A stretch of 64,000 nucleotides of DNA from a virus: positions 1-64,000 of IMG/VR virus record IMGVR_UViG_3300021389_001814. The stretch is one strand, 5' to 3'. Under the pieces are notes generated by a model. The model searched no databases. It was not told where the DNA came from and worked only from the letters and a program-made list of their open reading frames with translations. Positions within the stretch are counted from its first letter, which is position 1; every line of letters begins with the position of its first letter. Position numbers and translations under genes: made by a program. Below, in pieces: positions 24,249 to 31,738 of this stretch.

Positions 24249-25291
24249 TGTATTTTTTCAACAATTTGAAGGATTATAGTTCCACTAATAGACGAACCAT
24301 CGTAAATTTGTGTAATATTAGAAAATTGGTTATTACTCCAATCGGCATAGTAAAAATTTTTATCTGCTTGAAAATATATCCTGCTTTCATTTTCTATCCA
24401 AAAAATCGCTCTTATTTCGGAACTAGCGTTGGGAATATCGGAAAATGTTATATTATCTAAAGAAGAAGTTCCGAAACCAGTTCCTTGTGTGTACTGAATT
24501 GCTTCAATCGTCCCAGTTGTAGTTATCCAAAAAATAGTATCACCAGCATCATTAACAATAGCAGGAAAGTTGAAAACAGAAGTTGTATGTATTCTAACTG
24601 TGCCGAAACCAGTAGTATCGTCCCATTCGTAAACATATATTGCATTTTGCCAATCAACCACGATAACATGTGAATCGTCTTTAAACCAATAAGGTTCAGT
24701 TGCTACATAATCTTGAGATGGTTTTGATGCAGGATTAGAATACAATGATCCTACTGTTCCAGTTGTTTGGTTAAAACTATAAAAATATAATATATTAGTT
24801 GCACCTGTGAAACTTGACAAAACTGTTCCAGAATTATTAAAAGAAACTGTTGCAAAAGTTCCGGTACTGTATGGTCCTATATATGACCCAACTCCTACAG
24901 AATCTGTATAATTCCACAAATATATTGCACTCAAATCCCCAGACGTAGCAATATATTTCCCATTTGGAGAAAATGCGCCACTCTGTGATCTGTTGCCACC
25001 TGTACTTGAAGTTAAACCAGTGCTTAATTCTCCACTGTTTTTGTCGAAATTTAAAGGCAACACATAAGGAGTACCATTATACCTTATCATGGCTACTGCA
25101 TTTTGTTCAGGGTTCATTTGTAAATCATATATATAAATGTCGTTGTTATAAGTTGAAATATTGCCAGTATCTATCGAATTGCCATTTTCTATCAATGTCG
25201 AAGAAATAACATTTGAAGAAACATTAATCCATATTAATGCAATAGGAGACCCAGAAACACTAGATGCTCTTAAAATTTTACTACGAATCAT
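24245..25291 (-). CDS. WD40/beta-propeller-like virion protein
   Basis: 348 residues from the ATG at 25291, which overlaps the upstream stop as TAATG; the longer reading from 25342 lies inside the neighbour's 3' end. About six blade-like repeats occur, e.g. GAFSPNGKYIATSGDLSAIY, ATVSFNNSGTVLSSF, PYWFKDDSHVIVVDWQNAIY and FWIENESRIYFQADKNF, each with a beta hairpin around a G/N turn and a W/Y-rich outer strand. Propellers commonly bind proteins or sugars. The context between collagen fibres suggests a receptor-binding head. It differs in sequence from the other propeller fibres at 31735-35373 and 35398-36666. Confidence 0.7.
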   Translation of the reverse strand: MIRSKILRASSVSGSPIALIWINVSSNVISSTLIENGNSIDTGNISTYNNDIYIYDLQMNPEQNAVAMIRYNGTPYVLPLNFDKNSGELSTGLTSSTGGNRSQSGAFSPNGKYIATSGDLSAIYLWNYTDSVGVGSYIGPYSTGTFATVSFNNSGTVLSSFTGATNILYFYSFNQTTGTVGSLYSNPASKPSQDYVATEPYWFKDDSHVIVVDWQNAIYVYEWDDTTGFGTVRIHTTSVFNFPAIVNDAGDTIFWITTTGTIEAIQYTQGTGFGTSSLDNITFSDIPNASSEIRAIFWIENESRIYFQADKNFYYADWSNNQFSNITQIYDGSSISGTIILQIVEKIQ

Positions 25292-26196
25292 TATGCAACA
25301 TCTCCGACATATGCAGCATAAAGTGTAGTTCCGACTTTCCAAAATTCTATAACACTATAACCAGTTGTAGCTAGTGTTGGGCCACTTCCTCCCACCCAAG
25401 ATGTTCCAGTTGGCCAAGTAATTACATATCCAGTAGCATCTACCGTCATAAGAGTAATATATTCTCCACTTAATAGTGAATCTGTATATGTAGTATCTGC
25501 CGCAATTGTTTGCGTTTGTATTGTGCCATTACTTGCATCTAATGATGGAGTTGCACCTTCTGTAGTCAAATCATAGACCTGTTCTGCAACTGCACCAGTA
25601 AAACTAATATCCGTATTAAATGTGCTTGGTATGACACCTTCTGGTCCTTGGCTTCCAGCATATCCCAATGTCCCTTGTGAACCTATGAATCCGATTTCTC
25701 CCTGACTTCCAGTATAACCAATATCTCCTTGTTTGCCGATATTAGTCAATACCTGCCACGTTGTTCCATCATATATAAATTCTACCCTTATTCCACTTAT
25801 ATTAAGAATAAAATCGTCGCTGATTCCTTCAATTGTTTCTAAACTGGTAAGATTTCTAGCAACGGTGAGAGGGTTTGTTTCCCAACTTGCCCCATCGGTG
25901 ATTTCTACTATGCTTCCAACGCTAGGACTTTCTGGCAAATAAACGGTAAAAGAACCACCACTAGTATCTGCGATTATAGAATCAGTATTTTGCAATTGAT
26001 ATATTGAAGTCTTTAGACTCCAATTCATAGTACCACGACTACCAGTGTATCCGTTACTTCCGGTATATCCATTACTTCCAGTATATCCTATGGGAATAGT
26101 ATTTTCTAGCGCCCAGTATGTTCCGGTCCATGTATATGTTTTGCCAGAATATTCATATGTTGTTGCTATATTCGGGTCTGGAAAGTTTAATGGCAT
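25291..26196 (-). CDS. Modular collagen-like tail fibre protein (301 residues)
   Basis: It starts with the shared N-terminal module (MPLNFPDPN, then YTWTGTYWALEN, 1-35). Short triplets (GYTGSNG three times) follow, then the ADTSGGSFTVYLP beta module (about 70-150), a second collagen stretch (GYTGSQGEIGFIGSQG), and the shared C-terminal module (FTGAVAEQVYDLTT, then WPTGTSWVGG and VIEFWKVGTTLYAAYVGD). It is therefore a complete anchor-shaft-head fibre in miniature. It is coupled by TAATG to the propeller gene downstream and has a perfect late promoter upstream. Confidence 0.82.
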   Translation of the reverse strand: MPLNFPDPNIATTYEYSGKTYTWTGTYWALENTIPIGYTGSNGYTGSNGYTGSRGTMNWSLKTSIYQLQNTDSIIADTSGGSFTVYLPESPSVGSIVEITDGASWETNPLTVARNLTSLETIEGISDDFILNISGIRVEFIYDGTTWQVLTNIGKQGDIGYTGSQGEIGFIGSQGTLGYAGSQGPEGVIPSTFNTDISFTGAVAEQVYDLTTEGATPSLDASNGTIQTQTIAADTTYTDSLLSGEYITLMTVDATGYVITWPTGTSWVGGSGPTLATTGYSVIEFWKVGTTLYAAYVGDVA

Positions 26197-26224
26197 TTGT
26201 AAATCCTCAATATATTATTATAGT

Positions 26225-26232
26225 ATTTATAT
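26225..26232 (-). promoter_or_regulatory. Late promoter TATAAATA
   Basis: A perfect minus-strand octamer lies 28 bases before the start at 26196. It overlaps the last codons of the preceding chaperone-like gene. GAGG precedes the ATG. Confidence 0.75.
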
Positions 26233-26652
26233 TGGTTTAGTTGGCCAAACTACATTCCATGGGTCAATATCATTCAAGTTATTATATAAATCTCGCAATT
26301 CTTGACGATAGGCTACATAATTTGGATCAATCGCAATGCCCGTTTCTATTGCTTTGATTACCTTATAATCGGTTTCAGCTAATAATCTATCGCATTCTCT
26401 TCTTAATTCATCCCAACGCGCCATTATCTCACTATCATTAGGCGATCTGACAACCCATTGCACATTTTCACCATCCCATTCCAGTTTGTTGGGATATTCT
26501 GCAATAGGGGGATTTTCGACTTGAACGTAGCCCGCATCTACGATTTCTTGTTCTGTGAATGTTGTGCGGTCTGATCTAATTTTTCCATTTGATAGTCGAA
26601 TCATATGCGGAATTTGATTTGGATATTCTCGGTTTTTTGTATATAATGTCAT
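26227..26652 (-). CDS. Tail-fibre assembly chaperone-like protein, paralogue 2
   Basis: 141 residues. The C-terminal signature RRECDRLLAETDYKVI, then YVAYRQELRDLYNN and VVWPTKPI matches paralogues 1 and 3. The N-terminal part differs (NREYPNQIPHMIRLSNGKIRSDRTTFTEQEIVDAGY), so specificity for the cognate fibre may lie there. The start overlaps the stop of the upstream 254-residue protein as ATGA, suggesting co-production with that putative fibre tip. Confidence 0.8.
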   Translation of the reverse strand: MTLYTKNREYPNQIPHMIRLSNGKIRSDRTTFTEQEIVDAGYVQVENPPIAEYPNKLEWDGENVQWVVRSPNDSEIMARWDELRRECDRLLAETDYKVIKAIETGIAIDPNYVAYRQELRDLYNNLNDIDPWNVVWPTKPI

Positions 26653-27413
26653 AGCCTACATAGTCCTGTTATTGTGTTTTCTTCTAATGCCGCGCCAGTA
26701 GAAGGCGTTATTTCTGTTGTTGAAGATAGTGGATTGGTGTTATAGCCATATGTTAACCATTCACCCGACCCGTAATCAAATGACCCGTCGTTTCCGAAAT
26801 TTGGCAGAGTGCCTGTTGAAGAATTCTGCGAACTGGTAACTGATATTGCCCAACTTCCCCCACCAGTGTTGAGCGTTACATTATTCGGGGTTCCAGCAAA
26901 CGCATTTCCGGTATAATCAATAGTGTTTGAAGTAACCGGAGACGTAAAAGAAACCAATCCTGTATGATACATACTATTTTGGTAATTTATGCTATAGGAC
27001 GAAGTTGTTCCAAGTGAGCCGTTATCAACAATTCTAAAATACGTTATAGCGTGTAAATATATGGTGGGGTTTGTAGTATTCAAAGTTTGATATTCTACCG
27101 GAGTCATTTCAATCCCACCCAAGATGAAGGAATTGAAATTCACGGGTGTTACACTTGCGTTAGTAATTGATCCGACAATAATCCATATTTCTCTGTCAGA
27201 ATGTGCGGTTCCCAAATTTATTGTTCCGCTTACAGAAGTGCTTGCGTGTATTGGATGTGCACCAGTTCCTTGAAATCCATAAGGAGTTACAAACTTCGTA
27301 GACCAAACACTTCGTCTATTGTAAACATATTGGTCCACCAAGTTCCAAACACCGTTTGGTCTCGTGTCTGCGGTTGGTGTTATGTCTTTTCCTATGAGTT
27401 TACCGTTTGTCAT
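26649..27413 (-). CDS. Virion-associated protein of unknown function (fibre tip?)
   Basis: 254 residues, not recognised. It is beta-rich and Ser/Thr/Asn-rich (TSSQNSSTGTLPNFGNDGS), with no enzymatic motif. The N-terminus has TADTRPNGVWNLVDQYVYNRRSVW, and the middle reads IWIIVGSITNASVTPVNF. It is encoded between a LamG-containing protein and a chaperone-like gene, with ATGA overlaps on both sides. This position parallels the 253-residue protein at 22908-23669, of similar size and also followed by a chaperone-like gene, although the sequences are not obviously related. Confidence 0.6.
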   Translation of the reverse strand: MTNGKLIGKDITPTADTRPNGVWNLVDQYVYNRRSVWSTKFVTPYGFQGTGAHPIHASTSVSGTINLGTAHSDREIWIIVGSITNASVTPVNFNSFILGGIEMTPVEYQTLNTTNPTIYLHAITYFRIVDNGSLGTTSSYSINYQNSMYHTGLVSFTSPVTSNTIDYTGNAFAGTPNNVTLNTGGGSWAISVTSSQNSSTGTLPNFGNDGSFDYGSGEWLTYGYNTNPLSSTTEITPSTGAALEENTITGLCRL

Positions 27414-28633
27414 GATATTTTATACACCTGAAGTCCGTCCCACCATATGCTACTTCCCGTCCCTCCTGTTTGCGGACCATCTAGCCTAAGCTGAATATAC
27501 CTCACATCTGAGTTATTGATAGTGAAACTGGTTTTGATCTCTTTCCATTCTGTATCAAATTGAACCGTTCCCTGTTTTATATCACCACCTGTATTAGCCC
27601 AAATGCCATCAGCCCTTGTCCCAAATAGGTAAATTTGACCATCTACCAATCCTGTTTGACCTGCCTTTACTAATACTCTCATTTCCCACGTCTCTCCGGT
27701 TACTGCCGGTGCGATATTCCATGTGTATCCTCCGATGTTAGAATATGTTCCAACTTGAGGATCATTTCCGTCTCCAGTAATATCCATTCTCATTGGTATT
27801 CCTCCGAATGGAGAATCAGTAACTGAAGAATCTCTAGATATGTTACAATTTAATCCAGTTGTGATAGCTCCGTCTCGACCAACCCACCCGTAAATATCTA
27901 TTGGATTGCCTACTAGATTGAATTTATTAGCGGAACCCCGCCATAACGGTATTGAATTATAATAAGTAGAAGACAAATTCCAAATACCACTTTGCGCTGT
28001 TTGAATGATATTTTCTGTTGAATTCGCCAATTGATTTCCATAAAAAGTCAACACAGAAGCGCCTGATGTGCCAGCACTCCAAACTGTAGATGGTTCTCCA
28101 GTAGGCCCGTCATTAGTGGTTGCAAGATAGTTTCCTGCGTTTGATCCAGACCAATTACCATTCTCAAGAGAACTACCGTTAGTAGTTAATCTTTCTCCTT
28201 TTAGCATTCCGTCTATCCAAAGTCTTACTCTACCCGGATTTGTTTGAAATTCCCAAACAACATTATGAACTTGATTGTCCATTGGGAAATCCGTGATATC
28301 TAAAACTGCAGCATTTGTCGTGCTACCACTTAGGGAAACGCCATCTCCAGCCCTGACCCTAAAAACGGTTCCCCCATCACGCAAACCAACCCAACATCCA
28401 GTTCCTGAACCTCCCATTTTGAAGATTTGGCCATCTGCTGGTGATGATGAAAATAAAACGTCACACGAAAAAACCGCATTTTGTCCACGTTCAGTTGACG
28501 TATATGAAGTAAATGTGGACGCAACACTTTCGGTATAAGTGGTGGTCAAATCTTCGCCCCAAACAGTAATAGTTTCGGACAACGCATAGTCAGGAGAATC
28601 CCCAACAATACCGCCAAACCCTCTCCACAACAT
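27410..28633 (-). CDS. LamG-like lectin plus carbohydrate-binding-module virion protein
   Basis: 407 residues. Residues about 45-170 look like a concanavalin A/LamG jelly roll: VFSCDVLFSSSPADGQIFKM, WVGLRDGGTVFRVRAGDG and HNVVWEFQTNPGRVRLWIDG. Residues about 225-407 resemble a CBM4/9-type module: WEMRVLVKAGQTG, then WKEIKTSFTINNSDVRYIQL and WWDGLQVYKIS. Together they suggest binding of surface polysaccharide. The start overlaps the previous stop as TAATG and the end overlaps the next start as ATGA. It has no catalytic residues of a glycosidase that can be recognised, so it is a binder rather than a depolymerase. Confidence 0.68.
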   Translation of the reverse strand: MLWRGFGGIVGDSPDYALSETITVWGEDLTTTYTESVASTFTSYTSTERGQNAVFSCDVLFSSSPADGQIFKMGGSGTGCWVGLRDGGTVFRVRAGDGVSLSGSTTNAAVLDITDFPMDNQVHNVVWEFQTNPGRVRLWIDGMLKGERLTTNGSSLENGNWSGSNAGNYLATTNDGPTGEPSTVWSAGTSGASVLTFYGNQLANSTENIIQTAQSGIWNLSSTYYNSIPLWRGSANKFNLVGNPIDIYGWVGRDGAITTGLNCNISRDSSVTDSPFGGIPMRMDITGDGNDPQVGTYSNIGGYTWNIAPAVTGETWEMRVLVKAGQTGLVDGQIYLFGTRADGIWANTGGDIKQGTVQFDTEWKEIKTSFTINNSDVRYIQLRLDGPQTGGTGSSIWWDGLQVYKIS

Positions 28634-29004
28634 TATACAGTATCCGTAATTATTTCATAAGAACATACTGCCTGCAAATCGCCATCTGCACTAGCAATTC
28701 CTTGAAGCAAGTCATCTTCTTCTAAATAAATGCCCATATCTTTTGATACTGCAATCAATGTAGAATTTGCAGGAACAGTAATAGTAGATGCTAACGCAAC
28801 CGTAGTTGTTCCGCCTCTTATGATGTTTATAGTAACAGCGGCGTCATTTATTCCGTCTATATTTGAGACTACTACCGAGTTTATTTTGTATACACTTCCA
28901 CTAGCAGCAGAATTGCTCGTAATAGTATCCCCAACAGTTGTTAAATCTGTTAAATCAATTTTTGCAGTTATCGTTGTTACATTTACTATATTAGGTGCTG
29001 CCAT
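28633..29004 (-). CDS. Small conserved marine-phage virion protein
   Basis: 123 residues. The pattern NVTTITAKIDLTDLT, YKINSVVVSNIDGINDAAV, STITVPANSTLIAVSKD and IYLEEDDLLQ is that of a small beta-sandwich structural protein common next to fibre genes in marine phages. It may decorate the tail or be a fibre accessory domain. It opens the LamG/tip/chaperone operon behind a late motif at 29031 and has AAGGA before the ATG. Confidence 0.7.
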   Translation of the reverse strand: MAAPNIVNVTTITAKIDLTDLTTVGDTITSNSAASGSVYKINSVVVSNIDGINDAAVTINIIRGGTTTVALASTITVPANSTLIAVSKDMGIYLEEDDLLQGIASADGDLQAVCSYEIITDTV

Positions 29005-29030
29005 CTTTAATCAATCCTTTATTATTATTA

Positions 29031-29037
29031 TATTTAT
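29031..29037 (-). promoter_or_regulatory. Late promoter motif ATAAATA
   Basis: Minus-strand GATAAATATAA lies 27 bases before the start at 29004. The 60-base gap 29005-29064 holds nothing else recognisable. Confidence 0.6.
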
Positions 29038-29064
29038 CCGAAAAATAAACAAATGCTTTCATAG

Positions 29065-30639
29065 TTAACCTCCAAAAACAATTGTCATTGCAATGGCTTT
29101 ACCAGTAACATCGGCAGTCGGTCCTTGGCTTCCGGTGTATCCAACATCTCCCTTTTCACCAATGTTGCTTATAACTTGCCAAGTTGTTCCATCATATATA
29201 AATTCAGTTCTATTACTTCCGATATCAAGTATTATGTCGTCACTAACACCTTCAATAGTAGAACCATTTCTTAAAATTGTTAATGGATTAATTGACCAAT
29301 TGCTTGCATCTGCAAACACAACTGTATTTCCTTGTAAGGGCGATGCTGGCAAACTTATACTAAAACTTGCACTGCTTGTATCTGCTAATATTGCTTCTAA
29401 GTTACTTGCAACATACAAATCGTTTGTGTTGTCTAAATAGACCCAATCGTGGAATTTCCCAGTAGAACCTACAAACCCGGTAATCCCGCGACTTCCAGTA
29501 TACCCTATGTTTCCTTGACTACCACTATATCCACGTAATCCTCTTGGTCCGGTAGCACCTACCCAAGTTTCATCATAATAAACATTCAAACTCGCATCTG
29601 TTGAATTAAACCATAAATACCCATTTGAAATATCAGGAGTTGACGGTGCCGTGTCAGTTACTTGTGCACTAAATCCGCGACTACCACTATATCCGACACT
29701 TCCGCTATATCCTTGACTTCCAGCGAAACCAATTTCACCTTGTGGACCAATTGGTCCACTAACAACTACCCATTGCGTCGTGTCGCCATCGTCGTAATAT
29801 ACTTTCAGAGACCCATCTTCAGTGTCAAACCACATTTGACCATTAACTGGATTACTAGGCGGGGAGCTAAGTGTTTCAGTTAATATACCAGTTATACCCT
29901 TACTTCCACTGAATCCGCGACTTCCGATATATCCAATACTTCCGGCATAACCTTGGCTACCTTGGAAACCTTGCGAACCATTAAACCCCTGACTTCCAGT
30001 CCATCCTTGTGAACCAGTATATCCTATTATACCTTGACTTCCGGTATATCCCTGACTACCTTGGAAACCTTGCGAACCATTAAACCCCTGACTTCCAGTC
30101 CATCCTTGTGAACCAGTATATCCTATTATACCTTGACTTCCGGTATATCCCTGACTACCTTGGAAACCTTGACTTCCGGTCCATCCTTGTGAACCAGTGT
30201 ATCCTTGACTTCCTGCCCATCCTTGTGAACCAGTATATCCTATTATACCCTGACTTCCGGTGTATCCCTGCGAACCCGTATATCCGCGAGAACCAGTATA
30301 AGCACGACTGCCAGTATATCCAATTATTCCCTGAGAACCAGTATATCCCTGCGACCCATTAAACCCCTGACTTCCGGTGTATCCCTGCGAACCAGTATAT
30401 GCACGAGAACCAGTATACCCCAATATACCCTGACTTCCAATGAAACCAGTTATACCCTGACTTCCGCTGAACCCACGAATACCACCATAGGGCAAACTGG
30501 CCCAATCAGTAACACCATCGCCTATTTTAAATTGTCTAGTATCAGTTTCTAATGCTATTTCGCCAACGGCTAAAACTGGATTTGCATCATTCCATTCAAA
30601 TTGGGTTCCGCGTCTAAATTGAAATTGAATAAACGCCAT
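29065..30639 (-). CDS. Collagen-like tail fibre with Mtd_N-type anchor (524 residues)
   Basis: The start at 30639 is preferred because it overlaps the upstream stop as TAATG with GGAGG upstream; a longer reading from 30657 lies within the neighbour. The N-terminus (FQFRRGTQFEW, then VLAVGEIALETDTRQFKIGD) matches the Mtd_N-type fibre anchor. Collagen-like triplets with GYTGSQG, GWTGSQG, GFNGSQG and GFQGSQG fill about 55-245. The GQMWFDTEDGSLKVYYDD and GYLWFNS spacers, more triplets, an ADTSSASFSISLP beta module and a short tail (AIAMTIVFGG) follow. It contains a perfect 99-bp tandem duplication. Confidence 0.85.
   Translation of the reverse strand: MAFIQFQFRRGTQFEWNDANPVLAVGEIALETDTRQFKIGDGVTDWASLPYGGIRGFSGSQGITGFIGSQGILGYTGSRAYTGSQGYTGSQGFNGSQGYTGSQGIIGYTGSRAYTGSRGYTGSQGYTGSQGIIGYTGSQGWAGSQGYTGSQGWTGSQGFQGSQGYTGSQGIIGYTGSQGWTGSQGFNGSQGFQGSQGYTGSQGIIGYTGSQGWTGSQGFNGSQGFQGSQGYAGSIGYIGSRGFSGSKGITGILTETLSSPPSNPVNGQMWFDTEDGSLKVYYDDGDTTQWVVVSGPIGPQGEIGFAGSQGYSGSVGYSGSRGFSAQVTDTAPSTPDISNGYLWFNSTDASLNVYYDETWVGATGPRGLRGYSGSQGNIGYTGSRGITGFVGSTGKFHDWVYLDNTNDLYVASNLEAILADTSSASFSISLPASPLQGNTVVFADASNWSINPLTILRNGSTIEGVSDDIILDIGSNRTEFIYDGTTWQVISNIGEKGDVGYTGSQGPTADVTGKAIAMTIVFGG
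29962..30159 (-). repeat. Perfect 99-bp tandem duplication in a fibre shaft
   Basis: Copies 29962-30060 and 30061-30159 are identical base for base, encoding 33 residues (11 G-X-Y triplets) each. A third partial copy starts at 30160 and diverges after about 10 bases. Confidence 0.92.
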
Positions 30640-30932
30640 TAAGAAACACCTCCGCAATTAATATTAAATCCTACAGAAAAATCTGTATAAGGTGTTCCTG
30701 CATCATAAATTATTGGACTTGGCGCACCCACACTTCCGGTATAACCACGGCTTCCGGTATATCCAAATCCACCTGTTCCGCCGCCACCAGTGGATACCAG
30801 TTCCCAGTTTCCATCACCAGTTCCAATTAATAATTGTTTTGTTTCAGTGTCATAATATAATCTATCTTTGTCAATTTTTAAATTGTCAAGTAATAAATTT
30901 TTGTTTGTAGACCAGATTTTTAAAACAGGCAT
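30639..30932 (-). CDS. Small fibre-associated protein with short collagen-like segment
   Basis: 97 residues. The N-terminus (VLKIWSTNKNLLLDNLKIDKD) and RLYYDTETKQLLIGTGDGNWELV (23-45) form a small anchor beta module like the Mtd_N type (DTxxxxLxIGDG). It is followed by GGGGTGG, two collagen-like triplet groups (GYTGSRGYTGSVG) and a C-terminus FSVGFNINCGGVS that resembles the tails of the long collagen fibres. It is probably a miniature fibre or whisker. It is coupled to the 524-residue fibre through TAATG. Confidence 0.7.
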   Translation of the reverse strand: MPVLKIWSTNKNLLLDNLKIDKDRLYYDTETKQLLIGTGDGNWELVSTGGGGTGGFGYTGSRGYTGSVGAPSPIIYDAGTPYTDFSVGFNINCGGVS

Positions 30933-30937
30933 AGAAC

Positions 30938-31174
30938 TTAATCCTCCTGTTCGCCATCTTCATCCAAAAACTCATCCTGAAGCAATTCACTGGCAACTTT
31001 AGATTCTTTACCAAGACCTGCTTTTGCCAATTCTAATTTTTGTTGAAGGGGAGGAACCATTACCTCTTTTTCATCATTGGTTTCAGATGAATTATCCATA
31101 TCTACATCGACTTCGCCATTTTCTCCAAAGCGAATGTTTATTGGGATATTAATTGCGAATTCACGGTATCTCAT
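30938..31174 (-). CDS. Small acidic phage protein, unknown function
   Basis: 78 residues. RYREFAINIPINIRFGE (2-18) precedes an acidic stretch and a conserved-looking VMVPPLQQKLELAKAGLGKE (40-59), then an acidic tail (DEFLDEDGEQED). Similar short proteins occur near tail genes in marine T4-like phages; no function is known to me. Codons 2-5 can pair with an upstream sequence (31218-31228). It has a late motif at 31205 and AAAGGA before the ATG. Confidence 0.65.
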   Translation of the reverse strand: MRYREFAINIPINIRFGENGEVDVDMDNSSETNDEKEVMVPPLQQKLELAKAGLGKESKVASELLQDEFLDEDGEQED

Positions 31175-31228
31175 TTATAATTATCCTTTTAAGTATACTA
31201 GTTATATTTATTAAAAAGATACCGTGAT
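31161..31228 (-). other. 11-bp inverted repeat spanning a gene start and its late promoter
   Basis: TCACGGTATCT (31161-31171) and its exact complement AGATACCGTGA (31218-31228) flank a 46-base interval with the ATG, ribosome site and late ATAAATA. Read-through mRNA from upstream could fold over codons 2-5. mRNA started at the late promoter would lack the upstream arm. Confidence 0.55.
31205..31211 (-). promoter_or_regulatory. Late promoter motif ATAAATA
   Basis: Minus-strand ATAAATATAAC lies 31 bases before the start at 31174, inside the loop of the inverted repeat 31161-31228. Confidence 0.6.
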
Positions 31229-31236
31229 TTATTTCA

Positions 31237-31710
31237 TTAGGGTTTTGTTGGCCAAGTTACTGCATACGGAAAGTTTTCTTGTTTAGGAATATCTCTTAAC
31301 GCTTGACGATAATCTTTCCATTCTTGTGGAACACTGATACCATCTTCAAGATATTTAATAGGAACCCAATCGGTCTCAGTAAGATTTTCGTCTCTTATGG
31401 AACGAATTTTATTTTCCAATGCAAGTTTTTCGCTATCAATAGTTTCCTGCGATTTTTGAATAGTATCCCATCCTACAATCCAATTATTATCTTTTAATAC
31501 TGGTGTAGATTTTTTAGAAAGTATCTGTGTGATACTGTCATAATCTGGTTTAACATCCTCGTAAACAGGACGAACATTTTTTTGTATTAAGAATGTGTTA
31601 TTCAATACTTTTGGAAAGCTTGTATTTTTATTGTCTGCGCGAAACATATCCAAAGTATAAGGATACTGTTCTATTTCCCCTGCATTATTTAGTTTTACAA
31701 AAAGTAACAT
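31237..31710 (-). CDS. Tail-fibre assembly chaperone-like protein, paralogue 3
   Basis: 157 residues. RDENLTETDWVPIKYL, then EWKDYRQALRDIPKQENFP and VTWPTKP give the same C-terminal signature as the paralogues at 22457 and 26227. The N-terminal half (LLFVKLNNAGEIEQYPYTLD, then FRADNKNTSFPKVLN) is closest to paralogue 1 (LRRDNKNVSFPKTIS). It follows the large propeller fibre gene, its likely client. The AAGGAGATAAATATATG arrangement gives a strong ribosome site. Confidence 0.82.
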   Translation of the reverse strand: MLLFVKLNNAGEIEQYPYTLDMFRADNKNTSFPKVLNNTFLIQKNVRPVYEDVKPDYDSITQILSKKSTPVLKDNNWIVGWDTIQKSQETIDSEKLALENKIRSIRDENLTETDWVPIKYLEDGISVPQEWKDYRQALRDIPKQENFPYAVTWPTKP

Positions 31711-31731
31711 ATATTTATCTCCTTATACATA

Positions 31732-31738
31732 TATTTAT
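31732..31738 (-). promoter_or_regulatory. Late promoter motif ATAAATA for chaperone-like gene 3
   Basis: Minus-strand AATAAATATATG lies 21 bases before the start at 31710 and overlaps the end of the propeller fibre gene. A second ATAAATA (31712-31718) sits between ribosome site and ATG, too close to act as promoter. Confidence 0.55.

Noticed and set aside
29940-30420. CRISPR-like tandem repeats
   Set aside because: The units are contiguous, multiples of 3 (and 9) bases, and code for G-X-Y triplets; there are no spacers of unrelated sequence, no leader and no cas genes.
31712-31718. Second ATAAATA immediately before the start of chaperone-like gene 3
   Set aside because: It lies between the ribosome site and the ATG, so a transcript from it would lack the translation start; the copy at 31732 is better placed.
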